From Nitrososphaerota archaeon (GTDB taxonomy: Archaea; Thermoproteota; Nitrososphaeria; Nitrososphaerales; Nitrosopumilaceae), in assembly GCA_022565935.1 (NCBI GenBank), contig JADFJY010000026.1, forward strand, positions 1 through 13,372: a stretch of DNA of 13,372 nt, read 5' to 3'. The stretch's first letter is position 1. The number at the start of each line of letters is the position of its first letter. The position numbers and the translations under genes are program-made. Below the pieces are notes generated by a model. It ran no database searches, had not been told where the DNA came from, and was given only the letters and a program-made list of their open reading frames with translations. Of this stretch, positions 6,574-12,904 are shown piece by piece.

Positions 6574-7089
6574 CTATAATTCTTGGTTCATTTTAGATCG
6601 AAGTTCTGTGACATATGCGTTTTCAGCCATCAATTGCAATATCTCCTCAAGGGTAAACCCAATATTTGTAGCAGTTTTTTTAATTTCTTCAAGTATATCT
6701 TGTGAAATTGTTCTAGTTACACTCAACTCTGCCCATTCACTATCCGGTATTTTTTCCAACTTTTGATAGAATTCTTTTTCTGGCTGTATCACATAGCTAT
6801 ACACTTTTTTTCTAATTGTATGTTCAGTAATTTTCATACCACATTTTTCAAATATTCTGATTTCAGTTTTGCAATTAATCTCTGAATGCTGCTCATCTAT
6901 TCCATGATCAACAATTATACGAATTCCTTTTCTTCCATCCAGAATCATTACAGAGTGACCATCTTGCATGTATTTTGCTTTCAATCTTTCTTCGATAATG
7001 CCAAAATCAATGTTAGAAAAATCTTCTTTAATCTTTTTTAGAAAAACATCAGATATTTTTTCTGTTATTTCATTCAGAGGGGGTTGCAT
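6574..7089 (-). CDS. conserved-looking protein of unknown function, overlapping the upstream zinc-ribbon gene
   Basis: I do not recognise a family. The frame is open from 7161; I chose the ATG at 7089 because it overlaps the preceding gene by only 20 bases and has a weak GTGA eight bases ahead. ATGs at 7113 and 7110 are alternatives. The product is about 171 residues, charged and soluble, with no membrane segment. Its middle has a likely beta-rich part (HSVMILDGRKGIRIIVDHGI, then CKTEIRIFEKCGMKI). The C-terminus is helical and Glu-rich (SQDILEEIKKTATNIGFTLEEI). Co-transcription with the overlapping zinc-ribbon gene suggests translational coupling and a shared task, but the sequence does not say which. 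Confidence 0.65.
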   Translation of the reverse strand: MQPPLNEITEKISDVFLKKIKEDFSNIDFGIIEERLKAKYMQDGHSVMILDGRKGIRIIVDHGIDEQHSEINCKTEIRIFEKCGMKITEHTIRKKVYSYVIQPEKEFYQKLEKIPDSEWAELSVTRTISQDILEEIKKTATNIGFTLEEILQLMAENAYVTELRSKMNQEL

Positions 7090-7420
7090 TTCCAACTTCA
7101 CTTGATTCATCATTCTTTTTGAATACTCTGTATTCTCCAATAATTGAACTGCATTTTTCACAAGTGTATTGTCCTCTTTCTACTAGTATCAAATTGTCTG
7201 CTACTTTTTCATTTGTACTTTCTTCTAATTTTATCTTTGGTGGATTGTCAAACTCTGTTTCACAATTTTTACAATAATGTTTGAACATTTTTTCAGTTTC
7301 GAGTTTTCCAATTGGTGCCAAAAATAATTTCCCTACTCCTAAATCTGCTTTTTTTGCCTGCTCTTCAGTTAACTCAGCTATGATATATCCGCCAGAGCCT
7401 TCAACTTTGAATTCTGTCAA
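7070..7420 (-). CDS. zinc-ribbon protein of unknown function
   Basis: A 116-residue protein starting at TTG (no in-frame ATG nearby). Residues 1-45 form a small domain with GGYIIAELTEEQAKKADLG and GKLFLAPIGKLE. A four-cysteine zinc ribbon follows: Cys50 and Cys53 (YCKNCETEF), then a 33-residue insert, then Cys87 and Cys90 (YTCEKCSSIIGEYRVF). The tail is polar. The pattern suits a nucleic-acid- or protein-binding adaptor, but I cannot name the family. It precedes and overlaps the unknown gene ending at 6574 and is divergent from trmI, with about 100 bases between their starts to hold both promoters. A TATA-like CATATATC lies near 7436-7443 on the minus strand. Confidence 0.72.
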   Translation of the reverse strand: MTEFKVEGSGGYIIAELTEEQAKKADLGVGKLFLAPIGKLETEKMFKHYCKNCETEFDNPPKIKLEESTNEKVADNLILVERGQYTCEKCSSIIGEYRVFKKNDESSEVGNATPSE

Positions 7421-7431
7421 TTTACATTGAT

Positions 7432-7509
7432 GTGATATATGCGTCAGATAAGCTTTATGGTATTCTAAAAACCACTATTGAAGCAGTAGATTCTTATCTA
7501 AAATTTTAA
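7432..7509 (+). pseudogene. coding-like stub between divergent genes
   Basis: A plus-strand frame from GTG at 7432 reads VIYASDKLYGILKTTIEAVD and continues to SYLKF before TAA at 7507-7509. It is amphipathic and looks like a real protein C-terminus, but has no ATG and sits where the promoters of two divergent genes must lie. It could be a leftover gene end, a micro-protein or chance. Confidence 0.2.
7491..7500 (+). promoter_or_regulatory. candidate TATA element for trmI
   Basis: TTCTTATCTA is centred about 25 bases before the ATG at 7520, with no Shine-Dalgarno, as expected for a leaderless archaeal mRNA. Confidence 0.4.
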
Positions 7510-7519
7510 GAAAAAATCT

Positions 7520-8365
7520 ATGGATAAAATAAAGCAAAATTCACCTGTATTATTCTACTTTAATCATTCAAAAAAATGGTTGATGAAAATTTCAAAAAAA
7601 GAATCTCTCCATACCCATATTGGAGTAATCAAGCATTCTGATGCAATTGGAAAAGAATATGGTTCTAGAGTAATGACTAACAAAGACAAGTATGTCTATC
7701 TTCTAAAACCAACAATGTATGATTATGTAATGAAACTTCAACATGGTACCCAGATTGTTTATCCAAAAGATCTCGGTTATATTGTTGCAAGAGCTGGAAT
7801 TGGAAGTGGTCAAAAGATTTTAGAGATTGGAACCGGTAGCGGCTCACTTACATCTTTTGTAGCTAATATTGTAAAACCCCGTGGCCATGTATACACTTTT
7901 GATGTTGATGAAAATTTTATGAGGATAGCTGAAAAAAATATCAAAAAAGCAGGAGTTTCAAAATATGTCACACAACATAATTTGAATCTAAAAACTACCA
8001 AAAAGATGCCCTTGGTAGATATGGATGTAGCATTAATTGATTTGGGAGATCCTTGGACAGTACTTCCTCAAGTGCGTAAGATGCTAAAAGGCAGTGGTTC
8101 AATTTTTGCCATTTGTCCTACCATGAATCAATTAGAAAAACTAACTATGGCTCTAGTTGAAAATGAATTTACTGATATAGAATCAACTGAGCATATTCTA
8201 CGTACAATAGAAGCTAGAGAAGGAAAAACCAGACACTCTTTTCAAGGAATTGGTCATACTACCTATCTCTGTTATGCTAGAAAGGCGTTTTTTGGTAGAA
8301 ACAAAAAAAATATTAAAAAATCAAAAACCACCAAAAAAATTACTAAAAAAACTATCAAAAAATAG
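7520..8365 (+). CDS. trmI: tRNA (adenine-N1)-methyltransferase, TrmI/Trm61 family
   Basis: Uses S-adenosylmethionine to methylate adenine 58 (and, in some archaea, 57) in the tRNA T-loop. It has 281 residues. A small N-terminal beta domain leads to YLLKPTMYDYVMKLQHGTQI (60-79) and PKDLGYIV, typical of this family. The Rossmann core has LEIGTGSG (101-108) and the acidic FDVDE (127-131) for cofactor binding, and ALIDLGDPW (171-179) carrying the family's active-site Asp. ILRTIEAREGKTRH (226-239) is the usual C-terminal signature. An unusual Lys-rich tail of about 22 residues follows (260-281), perhaps for RNA binding. The archaeal enzyme is a homotetramer. It lies 63 bases before nnrD on the same strand. 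Confidence 0.93.
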   Translation: MDKIKQNSPVLFYFNHSKKWLMKISKKESLHTHIGVIKHSDAIGKEYGSRVMTNKDKYVYLLKPTMYDYVMKLQHGTQIVYPKDLGYIVARAGIGSGQKILEIGTGSGSLTSFVANIVKPRGHVYTFDVDENFMRIAEKNIKKAGVSKYVTQHNLNLKTTKKMPLVDMDVALIDLGDPWTVLPQVRKMLKGSGSIFAICPTMNQLEKLTMALVENEFTDIESTEHILRTIEAREGKTRHSFQGIGHTTYLCYARKAFFGRNKKNIKKSKTTKKITKKTIKK

Positions 8366-8396
8366 CCTCAATTATTCATTCAATCCCCAAAACAAG

Positions 8397-8403
8397 ATTT
8401 ATT
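8397..8403 (+). promoter_or_regulatory. candidate TATA element for nnrD
   Basis: ATTTATT is centred about 29 bases before the nnrD ATG and followed by a T-rich run (8410-8415) that may also end the trmI transcript. No Shine-Dalgarno precedes nnrD. Confidence 0.35.
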
Positions 8404-8428
8404 CCTGTATTTTTTAGAGTATATTGAT

Positions 8429-9292
8429 ATGATAAGGAAGAATCTTTCAGCATCCATTGTAAAGAAATTCATTCCTGCACGAAAATCAAAGTCTAGAAAA
8501 GGTGATAATGGAATTGTTCTAGTTGTTGGAGGAAGCTACATCTATCACGGTGCTCCCATTTTATCCTCACTTGCTGCTCTTAGATGCGGAACTGATTTAG
8601 TTTATACTTCTGTACCAAAAATCAATGTATCAGCAACACGTGCAAGTTCTCCAAATCTTATTGTAATTCCTTTAGTTGATCAAAAATTAACTCGTGGTGC
8701 TGTAAACAAACTTGTAGGTGCATTACCTCGAAATTTAGATTCTGCAACAATTGGCATGGGTCTTGCAATACCAGACAAAAATGCATTATTACTTTTAGTC
8801 AAATCCCTTTTAGATAGAGATGTTAGATTATCATTAGATGCCAGTGCATTAATTCCTGAAGTTTTACCTCTTTTAGCACATACAAATGTTGTAGTGACTC
8901 CACATACTGGTGAATTTAAGCGATTATTTGGAGAATTACCTTCTAATTCAAAAAATGAACGAATAAAGTTAGTAGAAAAAAATGCAAAGAAAAATGGAAT
9001 TACAGTTTTACTAAAAGGTGCAATAGATGTAATATCAAATGGCACAACTACATATCTTTACGAGAAAAAAATTCCTGCAATGACTGTTGGTGGAACAGGT
9101 GATGTTCTTTCAGGATTAGTAGCAGGAATGTTATCAAAAAATCGTAATGCTTTGGAGTCTGCAGCAGCTGCTACCTTCATCAATGGATTGGCAGGAAAAG
9201 CAGTTCAAAAGAGATTGGGGTTACATATGACATCCACGGATCTTTTAGATGAGATTCCAGTTGTAATGAAACCATTTGATAAGATTGTGTGA
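8429..9292 (+). CDS. nnrD: ADP-dependent NAD(P)H-hydrate dehydratase
   Basis: Repairs damaged NADHX/NADPHX by an ADP-driven dehydration in the cytosol. The 287-residue protein is the ribokinase-like YjeF C-terminal domain only; the NAD(P)HX epimerase domain often fused to it is absent. Visible signatures: VLVVGGS (30-36), ATIGMGLAIPDKNA (106-119), the central SLDASAL (135-141), TPHTGEF (157-163), TVLLKGAIDVI (192-202) for nucleotide binding, and GGTGDVLSGLVAGML (221-235), in which Asp225 is the catalytic base. Its TGA ends six to seven bases before the M20 ATG, and an alternative GTG start of that gene would overlap it, so the two are probably co-transcribed. Confidence 0.94.
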   Translation: MIRKNLSASIVKKFIPARKSKSRKGDNGIVLVVGGSYIYHGAPILSSLAALRCGTDLVYTSVPKINVSATRASSPNLIVIPLVDQKLTRGAVNKLVGALPRNLDSATIGMGLAIPDKNALLLLVKSLLDRDVRLSLDASALIPEVLPLLAHTNVVVTPHTGEFKRLFGELPSNSKNERIKLVEKNAKKNGITVLLKGAIDVISNGTTTYLYEKKIPAMTVGGTGDVLSGLVAGMLSKNRNALESAAAATFINGLAGKAVQKRLGLHMTSTDLLDEIPVVMKPFDKIV

Positions 9293-9297
9293 TTTAC

Positions 9298-10650
9298 ATG
9301 GATGCACTAAAACACGTAGATTCCAACCTAAATAACCTGATTTTAGACCTACAAACTCTGATAAGACAACCAAGCGTCTCAGCAAAAAATGAAGGAATTG
9401 AGGAATGCGCAAAACTTGTAAAAAAATTATTGAAAAAATCTGGATTAAAATCTGAAATATTACGATTGAAAAAGGGTGTGGCTCCTATTGTTTATGCCGA
9501 AATAACATCAAAACAAAATCCAACAAAGACTTTGATGTTTTACAATCATTATGATGTACAACCAGCTGAACCATTTGATTTGTGGGATTACCCTCCATTT
9601 AGTGGAACAAGAAAAGGAAACAAGATCTTTGGGCGTGGTGCCACTGATGATAAAGGTGAATTAATTACAAGAATCAAAGCAGTTGAGGCATATCTGAGAA
9701 CAGCAGGTGATGTTCCTTGTAACATCAAATTTGTAATTGAAGGCGAGGAAGAAACTGGAAGTGCTCACATTGAAGAATACCTAAAAAAATACAAAAAGAA
9801 ATTTTCATGTGATGGAGTTATCTGGGAATTCGGTTATGTTGATGCAAAAAACAGACCAATAATTGGTCTTGGGATGAAAGGATTATTGTTTGTTGAATTA
9901 TCCATAAAAGAATCAATTATTGATGCTCATTCAAGTTTGGCAGTTTTGATAAAAAATCCTGCATGGAGATTAATTGATGCCATCAAAACACTTCGAGATT
10001 CAAATGGAAAAATTCTCATAAAAGATTGGTACAAAGAAGTTACACCATTCTCAAAAAAAGATTTGGAGCTAATTCGCAAAGAACCATTTGATGAAAATGT
10101 TTTCAAAAAGGAATTTGGAATCAAATCTTTTGTAGGCAACAAAAAAGGAATGGATGCAAAAAAGGCTTTGGTTGGTGGTGCTACTTGTAATATTGCAGGA
10201 TTTGTTTCTGGGTACACTGGTGATGGTGCAAAAACAGTTCTTCCAGGTGATGCGCTAGTCAAAATTGATTTTAGATTGATACCTAAAATGGATCCAAAAA
10301 AACAAGTAATGAGATTAAAAAAACATCTAAAATCTAAAGGATTCAGTGATGTCAAAATCAAAGTATTTCATGGTGAGGCAGCTGCTAGAACAAGTTCCTC
10401 AGAACCGTTTGTTGCTCAGGTAAAAGCCGCAGCTGACAAATCATTTGGAACATCTATACTAAATGTTTCAAATGCTGGAACTGGCCCAATGTATCCGTTT
10501 GTTGATATTCTAAAAGCTCCATGTATATCGATAGGAAGTACATACATGTTCTCTAGAATTCATTCTCCAAATGAATTTGCTAGAGTTGATTTGCTAAAGA
10601 AAACAACAAAGTGTATCTGTTTGATTATGGAAAACTTTGGGAAAAACTAG
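9298..10650 (+). CDS. M20 family metallopeptidase (CNDP/ArgE-like dipeptidase)
   Basis: A cytosolic di-zinc peptidase or deacylase of about 450 residues. Counting from ATG 9298: YNHYDVQP gives His84 (with Asp86), GRGATDDKG gives the bridging Asp117, EGEEETGS (148-155) the catalytic Glu151 and zinc ligand Glu152, and VIWEF gives Glu177 at the place of the usual Asp or Glu ligand. IHSPNEFARV near the C-terminus supplies the last His. A dimerisation (lid) domain interrupts the core at about 195-305, including AHSSLAVL, then returns through HGEAAARTSSSEP. Closest in pattern to carnosinase-like M20 members; the true substrate is not readable. A GTG three codons earlier, overlapping nnrD, is the alternative start. 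Its stop overlaps that of convergent doxX. Confidence 0.92.
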   Translation: MDALKHVDSNLNNLILDLQTLIRQPSVSAKNEGIEECAKLVKKLLKKSGLKSEILRLKKGVAPIVYAEITSKQNPTKTLMFYNHYDVQPAEPFDLWDYPPFSGTRKGNKIFGRGATDDKGELITRIKAVEAYLRTAGDVPCNIKFVIEGEEETGSAHIEEYLKKYKKKFSCDGVIWEFGYVDAKNRPIIGLGMKGLLFVELSIKESIIDAHSSLAVLIKNPAWRLIDAIKTLRDSNGKILIKDWYKEVTPFSKKDLELIRKEPFDENVFKKEFGIKSFVGNKKGMDAKKALVGGATCNIAGFVSGYTGDGAKTVLPGDALVKIDFRLIPKMDPKKQVMRLKKHLKSKGFSDVKIKVFHGEAAARTSSSEPFVAQVKAAADKSFGTSILNVSNAGTGPMYPFVDILKAPCISIGSTYMFSRIHSPNEFARVDLLKKTTKCICLIMENFGKN

Positions 10651-11063
10651 TGAAGACATCTAGGTAACTTTTTGATAATGTGTGCAAGTGAAATTCTTCC
10701 TGGTCCTGCAATCATAATCACCAAAGATGATGCAAGAAGAATCAAATCCAACTCTACTCCCATTTCACCTGTTAAGTTTTGAGCTCCTTTGACATGGAAA
10801 ATAGCACCTAACATAACGATACAAAGTAATGATGCAGATAATCTACTAGCAACACCAAAAACTAACAAAATTCCTGGAATTAACTCTGCTAAAGCAATTG
10901 GAATCTGCATTTCTGGTGGTATTCCAATGTTTGACAAAAAATTAACAAATCCTGGATTAAATTTGCCTATTCCATGAACAATAAAGATCACGCCTATGGC
11001 TGATCTTAAACCCATAAAGACAACATCATTAAGAATTTTTTCTTTAATCTCACTTGTAGCCAA
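10647..11063 (-). CDS. DoxX family membrane protein
   Basis: A 138-residue membrane protein with four hydrophobic helices at about 15-32, 54-71, 76-92 and 104-121. Family features: RSAIGVIFIVHGIGKF (20-35), AELIPGILLVFGVASRLSA (59-77), and the closing ELDLILLA followed by GPGRISL (120-126). DoxX-like proteins are thought to link to thiol or quinone redox chemistry, but most, including this one, have no proven role. The start is TTG at 11063, preceded by AGGGG four to five bases upstream, a good Shine-Dalgarno; an ATG at codon 17 would cut into the first helix. A TATA-like stretch lies at about 11080-11092 (minus). Divergent from the proteasome gene and convergent with the M20 gene, sharing the CTAG at 10647-10650. 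Confidence 0.88.
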   Translation of the reverse strand: MATSEIKEKILNDVVFMGLRSAIGVIFIVHGIGKFNPGFVNFLSNIGIPPEMQIPIALAELIPGILLVFGVASRLSASLLCIVMLGAIFHVKGAQNLTGEMGVELDLILLASSLVIMIAGPGRISLAHIIKKLPRCLH

Positions 11064-11129
11064 TACCCCTATCTGAAATTTTTGATATAATTATTTTGCT
11101 CACAATTATACTTGATACACAGAAAGCCC

Positions 11130-11137
11130 TTTATTAT
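11130..11137 (+). promoter_or_regulatory. TATA element of the proteasome beta gene (leaderless)
   Basis: TTTATTAT is centred 24-25 bases before the ATG at 11158 and no Shine-Dalgarno precedes the start. This is the classic arrangement of a leaderless archaeal mRNA. Confidence 0.55.
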
Positions 11138-11157
11138 GCTGCAAAATTATTTGAATT

Positions 11158-11754
11158 ATGTCAATGTATATGCCTGGAGCAACTGCTGTTGGAATTACTT
11201 TTGATGGTGGTATTGTTTTTGCCAGCGAGAAAAGGATCGCATTTGGGAACTTTCTTGTAAGCAAATCAACCAAGAAAACATTTTCTATAACTTCTAAAGT
11301 AGGTGCAACTTGTGCTGGTCTTGTGGCAGATATGCAAATCTTAACCTTACAAATTACAGCCCTTGCAAAAATTAGAAAAATGGAAATCAAAAGAGATGTT
11401 CCTCCAAATACTATTGCTAAAATGATGTCAAATATGATGTATGAGCGAAGATACTTCCCATTATTGACACAGGTGATTGTTGGTGGTGTAGTTGACAAAC
11501 CAACAATGTATACTCTTGATCCCTTAGGTTCCCTTCTTCCTGATGAATATGCAGCAGTCGGTACTGGTGCAGAAATGGCATTAGGCATATTGGATCCTCA
11601 ATTCAAACCAAACATGACAAAAGATGAAGCAATTGATTTAGCAAAACGTGCAGTACGTACAGCAGCTCTGAGGGATTCAGCAAGTGGTGACGGTTTAGAT
11701 GTTCTTGTTATCACTAAAGATGGCACAGAAGAATTTACAGAAGAAATCAAATAA
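11158..11754 (+). CDS. psmB: proteasome beta subunit lacking catalytic Thr1 (probable structural subunit)
   Basis: A 198-residue 20S proteasome beta subunit. Core features align without gaps to Thermoplasma PsmB: GITFDGGIVFASEKR (12-26) holds the Glu17 equivalent, KSTKK (36-40) holds Lys33, GLVADMQ (54-60), then VGTGAEMALGILD and RDSASGDGLDVLVIT with the conserved Asp-Ser pair near the active site. The processing point is abnormal: where active subunits read G-TTTVG, this one reads G-ATAVG (GATAVG, 7-12), so the nucleophile Thr1 is Ala. The seven residues before it look like an unprocessed propeptide. The expected role is structural, in mixed beta rings with an active beta subunit encoded elsewhere, as described in Sulfolobales. 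A Mut7-C gene follows after 24 bases, possibly co-transcribed. Confidence 0.92.
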   Translation: MSMYMPGATAVGITFDGGIVFASEKRIAFGNFLVSKSTKKTFSITSKVGATCAGLVADMQILTLQITALAKIRKMEIKRDVPPNTIAKMMSNMMYERRYFPLLTQVIVGGVVDKPTMYTLDPLGSLLPDEYAAVGTGAEMALGILDPQFKPNMTKDEAIDLAKRAVRTAALRDSASGDGLDVLVITKDGTEEFTEEIK

Positions 11755-11778
11755 GTGAAAACCTTCAATCCATAAGAA

Positions 11779-12249
11779 ATGTTATTTTTAGTTGATGCAA
11801 TGCTTGGCAATATAGCCAAAAAATTACGAGTACTTGGATTTGATTCTGAGTATTTCTCTAATATTGATGATTCTAAATTAATTGAAAAAGCCAAAAATGA
11901 AAACAGAATAATAATTTCTAGAGATCATCACCTAATTGAGAGAGCAATAAAACATAATATTTTGTTAGTCTACATTACTAAAGAAAACGAAATTGAGCAA
12001 TTTTTAGAGATTCTTAAAATCACTCATTTACAATTGGATGAAATTTCTGGTGATTCTGCAAGATGTACAAAATGCAATTCTCTAACATCTAAAATTAGTA
12101 AATTAGAACTTGAAAATAAAATTCCACAGGGAGTTTTAGAATATAATGAAAAATTTTGGAAATGTGTTGGCTGTCATCAAATTTACTGGGAAGGTACACA
12201 TATCAAAAATCTACAAGAATTTGTACGTAAAATAAAATTGAAATCTTAA
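11779..12249 (+). CDS. Mut7-C RNase domain protein (PIN-like, zinc ribbon)
   Basis: A 156-residue protein matching the Mut7-C family (PF01927), predicted to be a PIN-like RNase. The N-terminal half has FLVDAMLGNIAKKLRVLGFD (3-22) with acidic Asp6, and IIISRDHHLIERA (44-56) with Asp49; these acids should bind the catalytic metal. The C-terminal half is a zinc ribbon: CTKC (96-99) and CVGC (129-132), followed by the family's IYWEGTHIKN (135-144). The length is typical of single-domain archaeal members. It starts 24 bases after the proteasome beta stop with no clear Shine-Dalgarno. RNA cleavage is inferred from the family. The end overlaps the convergent PUA gene by the four bases TTAA. Confidence 0.9.
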   Translation: MLFLVDAMLGNIAKKLRVLGFDSEYFSNIDDSKLIEKAKNENRIIISRDHHLIERAIKHNILLVYITKENEIEQFLEILKITHLQLDEISGDSARCTKCNSLTSKISKLELENKIPQGVLEYNEKFWKCVGCHQIYWEGTHIKNLQEFVRKIKLKS

Positions 12250-12722
12250 TCATAAATTGTTTTTCCAGTTTCCCAAAATTTATCAGAAATATAATGCAAA
12301 TTTTCTATCACTTCTCCTTTTTCCATATTTTCTAATTCTGAACTAGAGATCATCGCCTTGCCAACTGCTAAAAATTTGTGTTGTGATTCTTCTATAATAC
12401 ATACAATCTTATCTTTTTCAAATTCTGTGAATTTTTTAATTCCAGGTCTCATAACATTTGCTCCTTTACACATGAATTTGATAGCTCCCATATCCACCGT
12501 AACATTTGGAAATTTTTCTAAAGTATCAGTTTCAGATAAAAATGGCAAATAATTATCATGAATTTTTAAAATCTTTATTCCCTTACCTGTAAAGATTTGT
12601 GCTTCATCTGAAATTTGATGAACTTTGAGATTTTTTAATTTAGGACATTCGATTCCCCATCTCTCTGATACTGTTTTTAGTAGTGCTGCAGTTTCACTCT
12701 TTGAAATTAGATTAGATTTCAT
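12246..12722 (-). CDS. MCT-1/Tma20-like PUA domain protein
   Basis: A 158-residue RNA-binding protein. An N-terminal domain of about 70 residues (ISKSETAALLKTVSERWGIE near the start) precedes a PUA domain at about 74-148. VTVDMGAIKFMCKGANVMRP (74-93) and GKAMISS...KGEVIENLHYISDKFW match the human MCTS1 and yeast Tma20 pattern closely. The eukaryotic relatives act with DENR on the 40S ribosome in tRNA and 40S recycling and re-initiation; an archaeal role in translation is likely but unproven. The ATG at 12722 has an AT-rich element about 20 bases upstream that may be shared with the divergent integrase remnant. The end is convergent with the Mut7-C gene. Confidence 0.88.
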   Translation of the reverse strand: MKSNLISKSETAALLKTVSERWGIECPKLKNLKVHQISDEAQIFTGKGIKILKIHDNYLPFLSETDTLEKFPNVTVDMGAIKFMCKGANVMRPGIKKFTEFEKDKIVCIIEESQHKFLAVGKAMISSSELENMEKGEVIENLHYISDKFWETGKTIYD

Positions 12723-12734
12723 ACTGAATAGTTG

Positions 12735-12748
12735 ATTTTATTAATTAA
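12735..12748. promoter_or_regulatory. AT-rich element serving divergent starts
   Basis: TTTTATTAATTAAG lies about 20 bases before the PUA gene ATG (minus) and about 25 bases before the integrase-remnant ATG (plus). It contains the palindrome TTAATTAA and could act as a TATA element in both directions. Confidence 0.4.
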
Positions 12749-12764
12749 GAAATTATTGTCAAGT

Positions 12765-12896
12765 ATGTCCAAACTAGACTTGAAGTTAGTACGGAACAGG
12801 GAGACCTTTGTAAACAAGAAGAAGAATGCTGGCACTGCATCAAATTACAAATCAGCTATTAATAACTTTGAGAATTTCTGCATGGGATTTTGGTAG
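12765..12896 (+). pseudogene. N-terminal remnant of a probable tyrosine recombinase (integrase)
   Basis: ATG at 12765 opens 43 residues, MSKLDLKLVRNRETFVNKKK and onward, ending CMGFW before two consecutive TAG codons (12894-12899). FVNKKKNAGTASNYKSAINN followed by FENFC fits the first helices of the SAM-like core-binding domain of Xer/phage integrases (a long basic helix, then GT-x2-NY-x3-I-x2-F-x2-F). The rest of that domain and the catalytic domain (Arg, His-x2-Arg, Tyr) are missing. A TATA-like element 25 bases upstream suggests it may still be transcribed. Eight bases after its stop the ATG of a secreted-protein gene begins, so the body was probably replaced. It could instead be a small DNA-binding protein in its own right. 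Confidence 0.5.
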
Positions 12897-12904
12897 TAGA
12901 TTAA

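Noticed and set aside
8299..8362. A-rich repeat-like run near the end of trmI
   Set aside because: It is in-frame Lys codons forming a basic tail, not a non-coding repeat.
8680..9045. 121-codon minus-strand frame opposite nnrD
   Set aside because: Lies over conserved dehydratase motifs on the other strand; a shadow.
9927..10361. 144-codon minus-strand frame opposite the M20 peptidase gene
   Set aside because: Antisense to well-supported peptidase sequence and without domain signs.
11106..11588. 160-codon minus-strand frame opposite the proteasome beta gene
   Set aside because: Wholly antisense to a firmly identified gene, with no recognisable motif; a codon-composition shadow.
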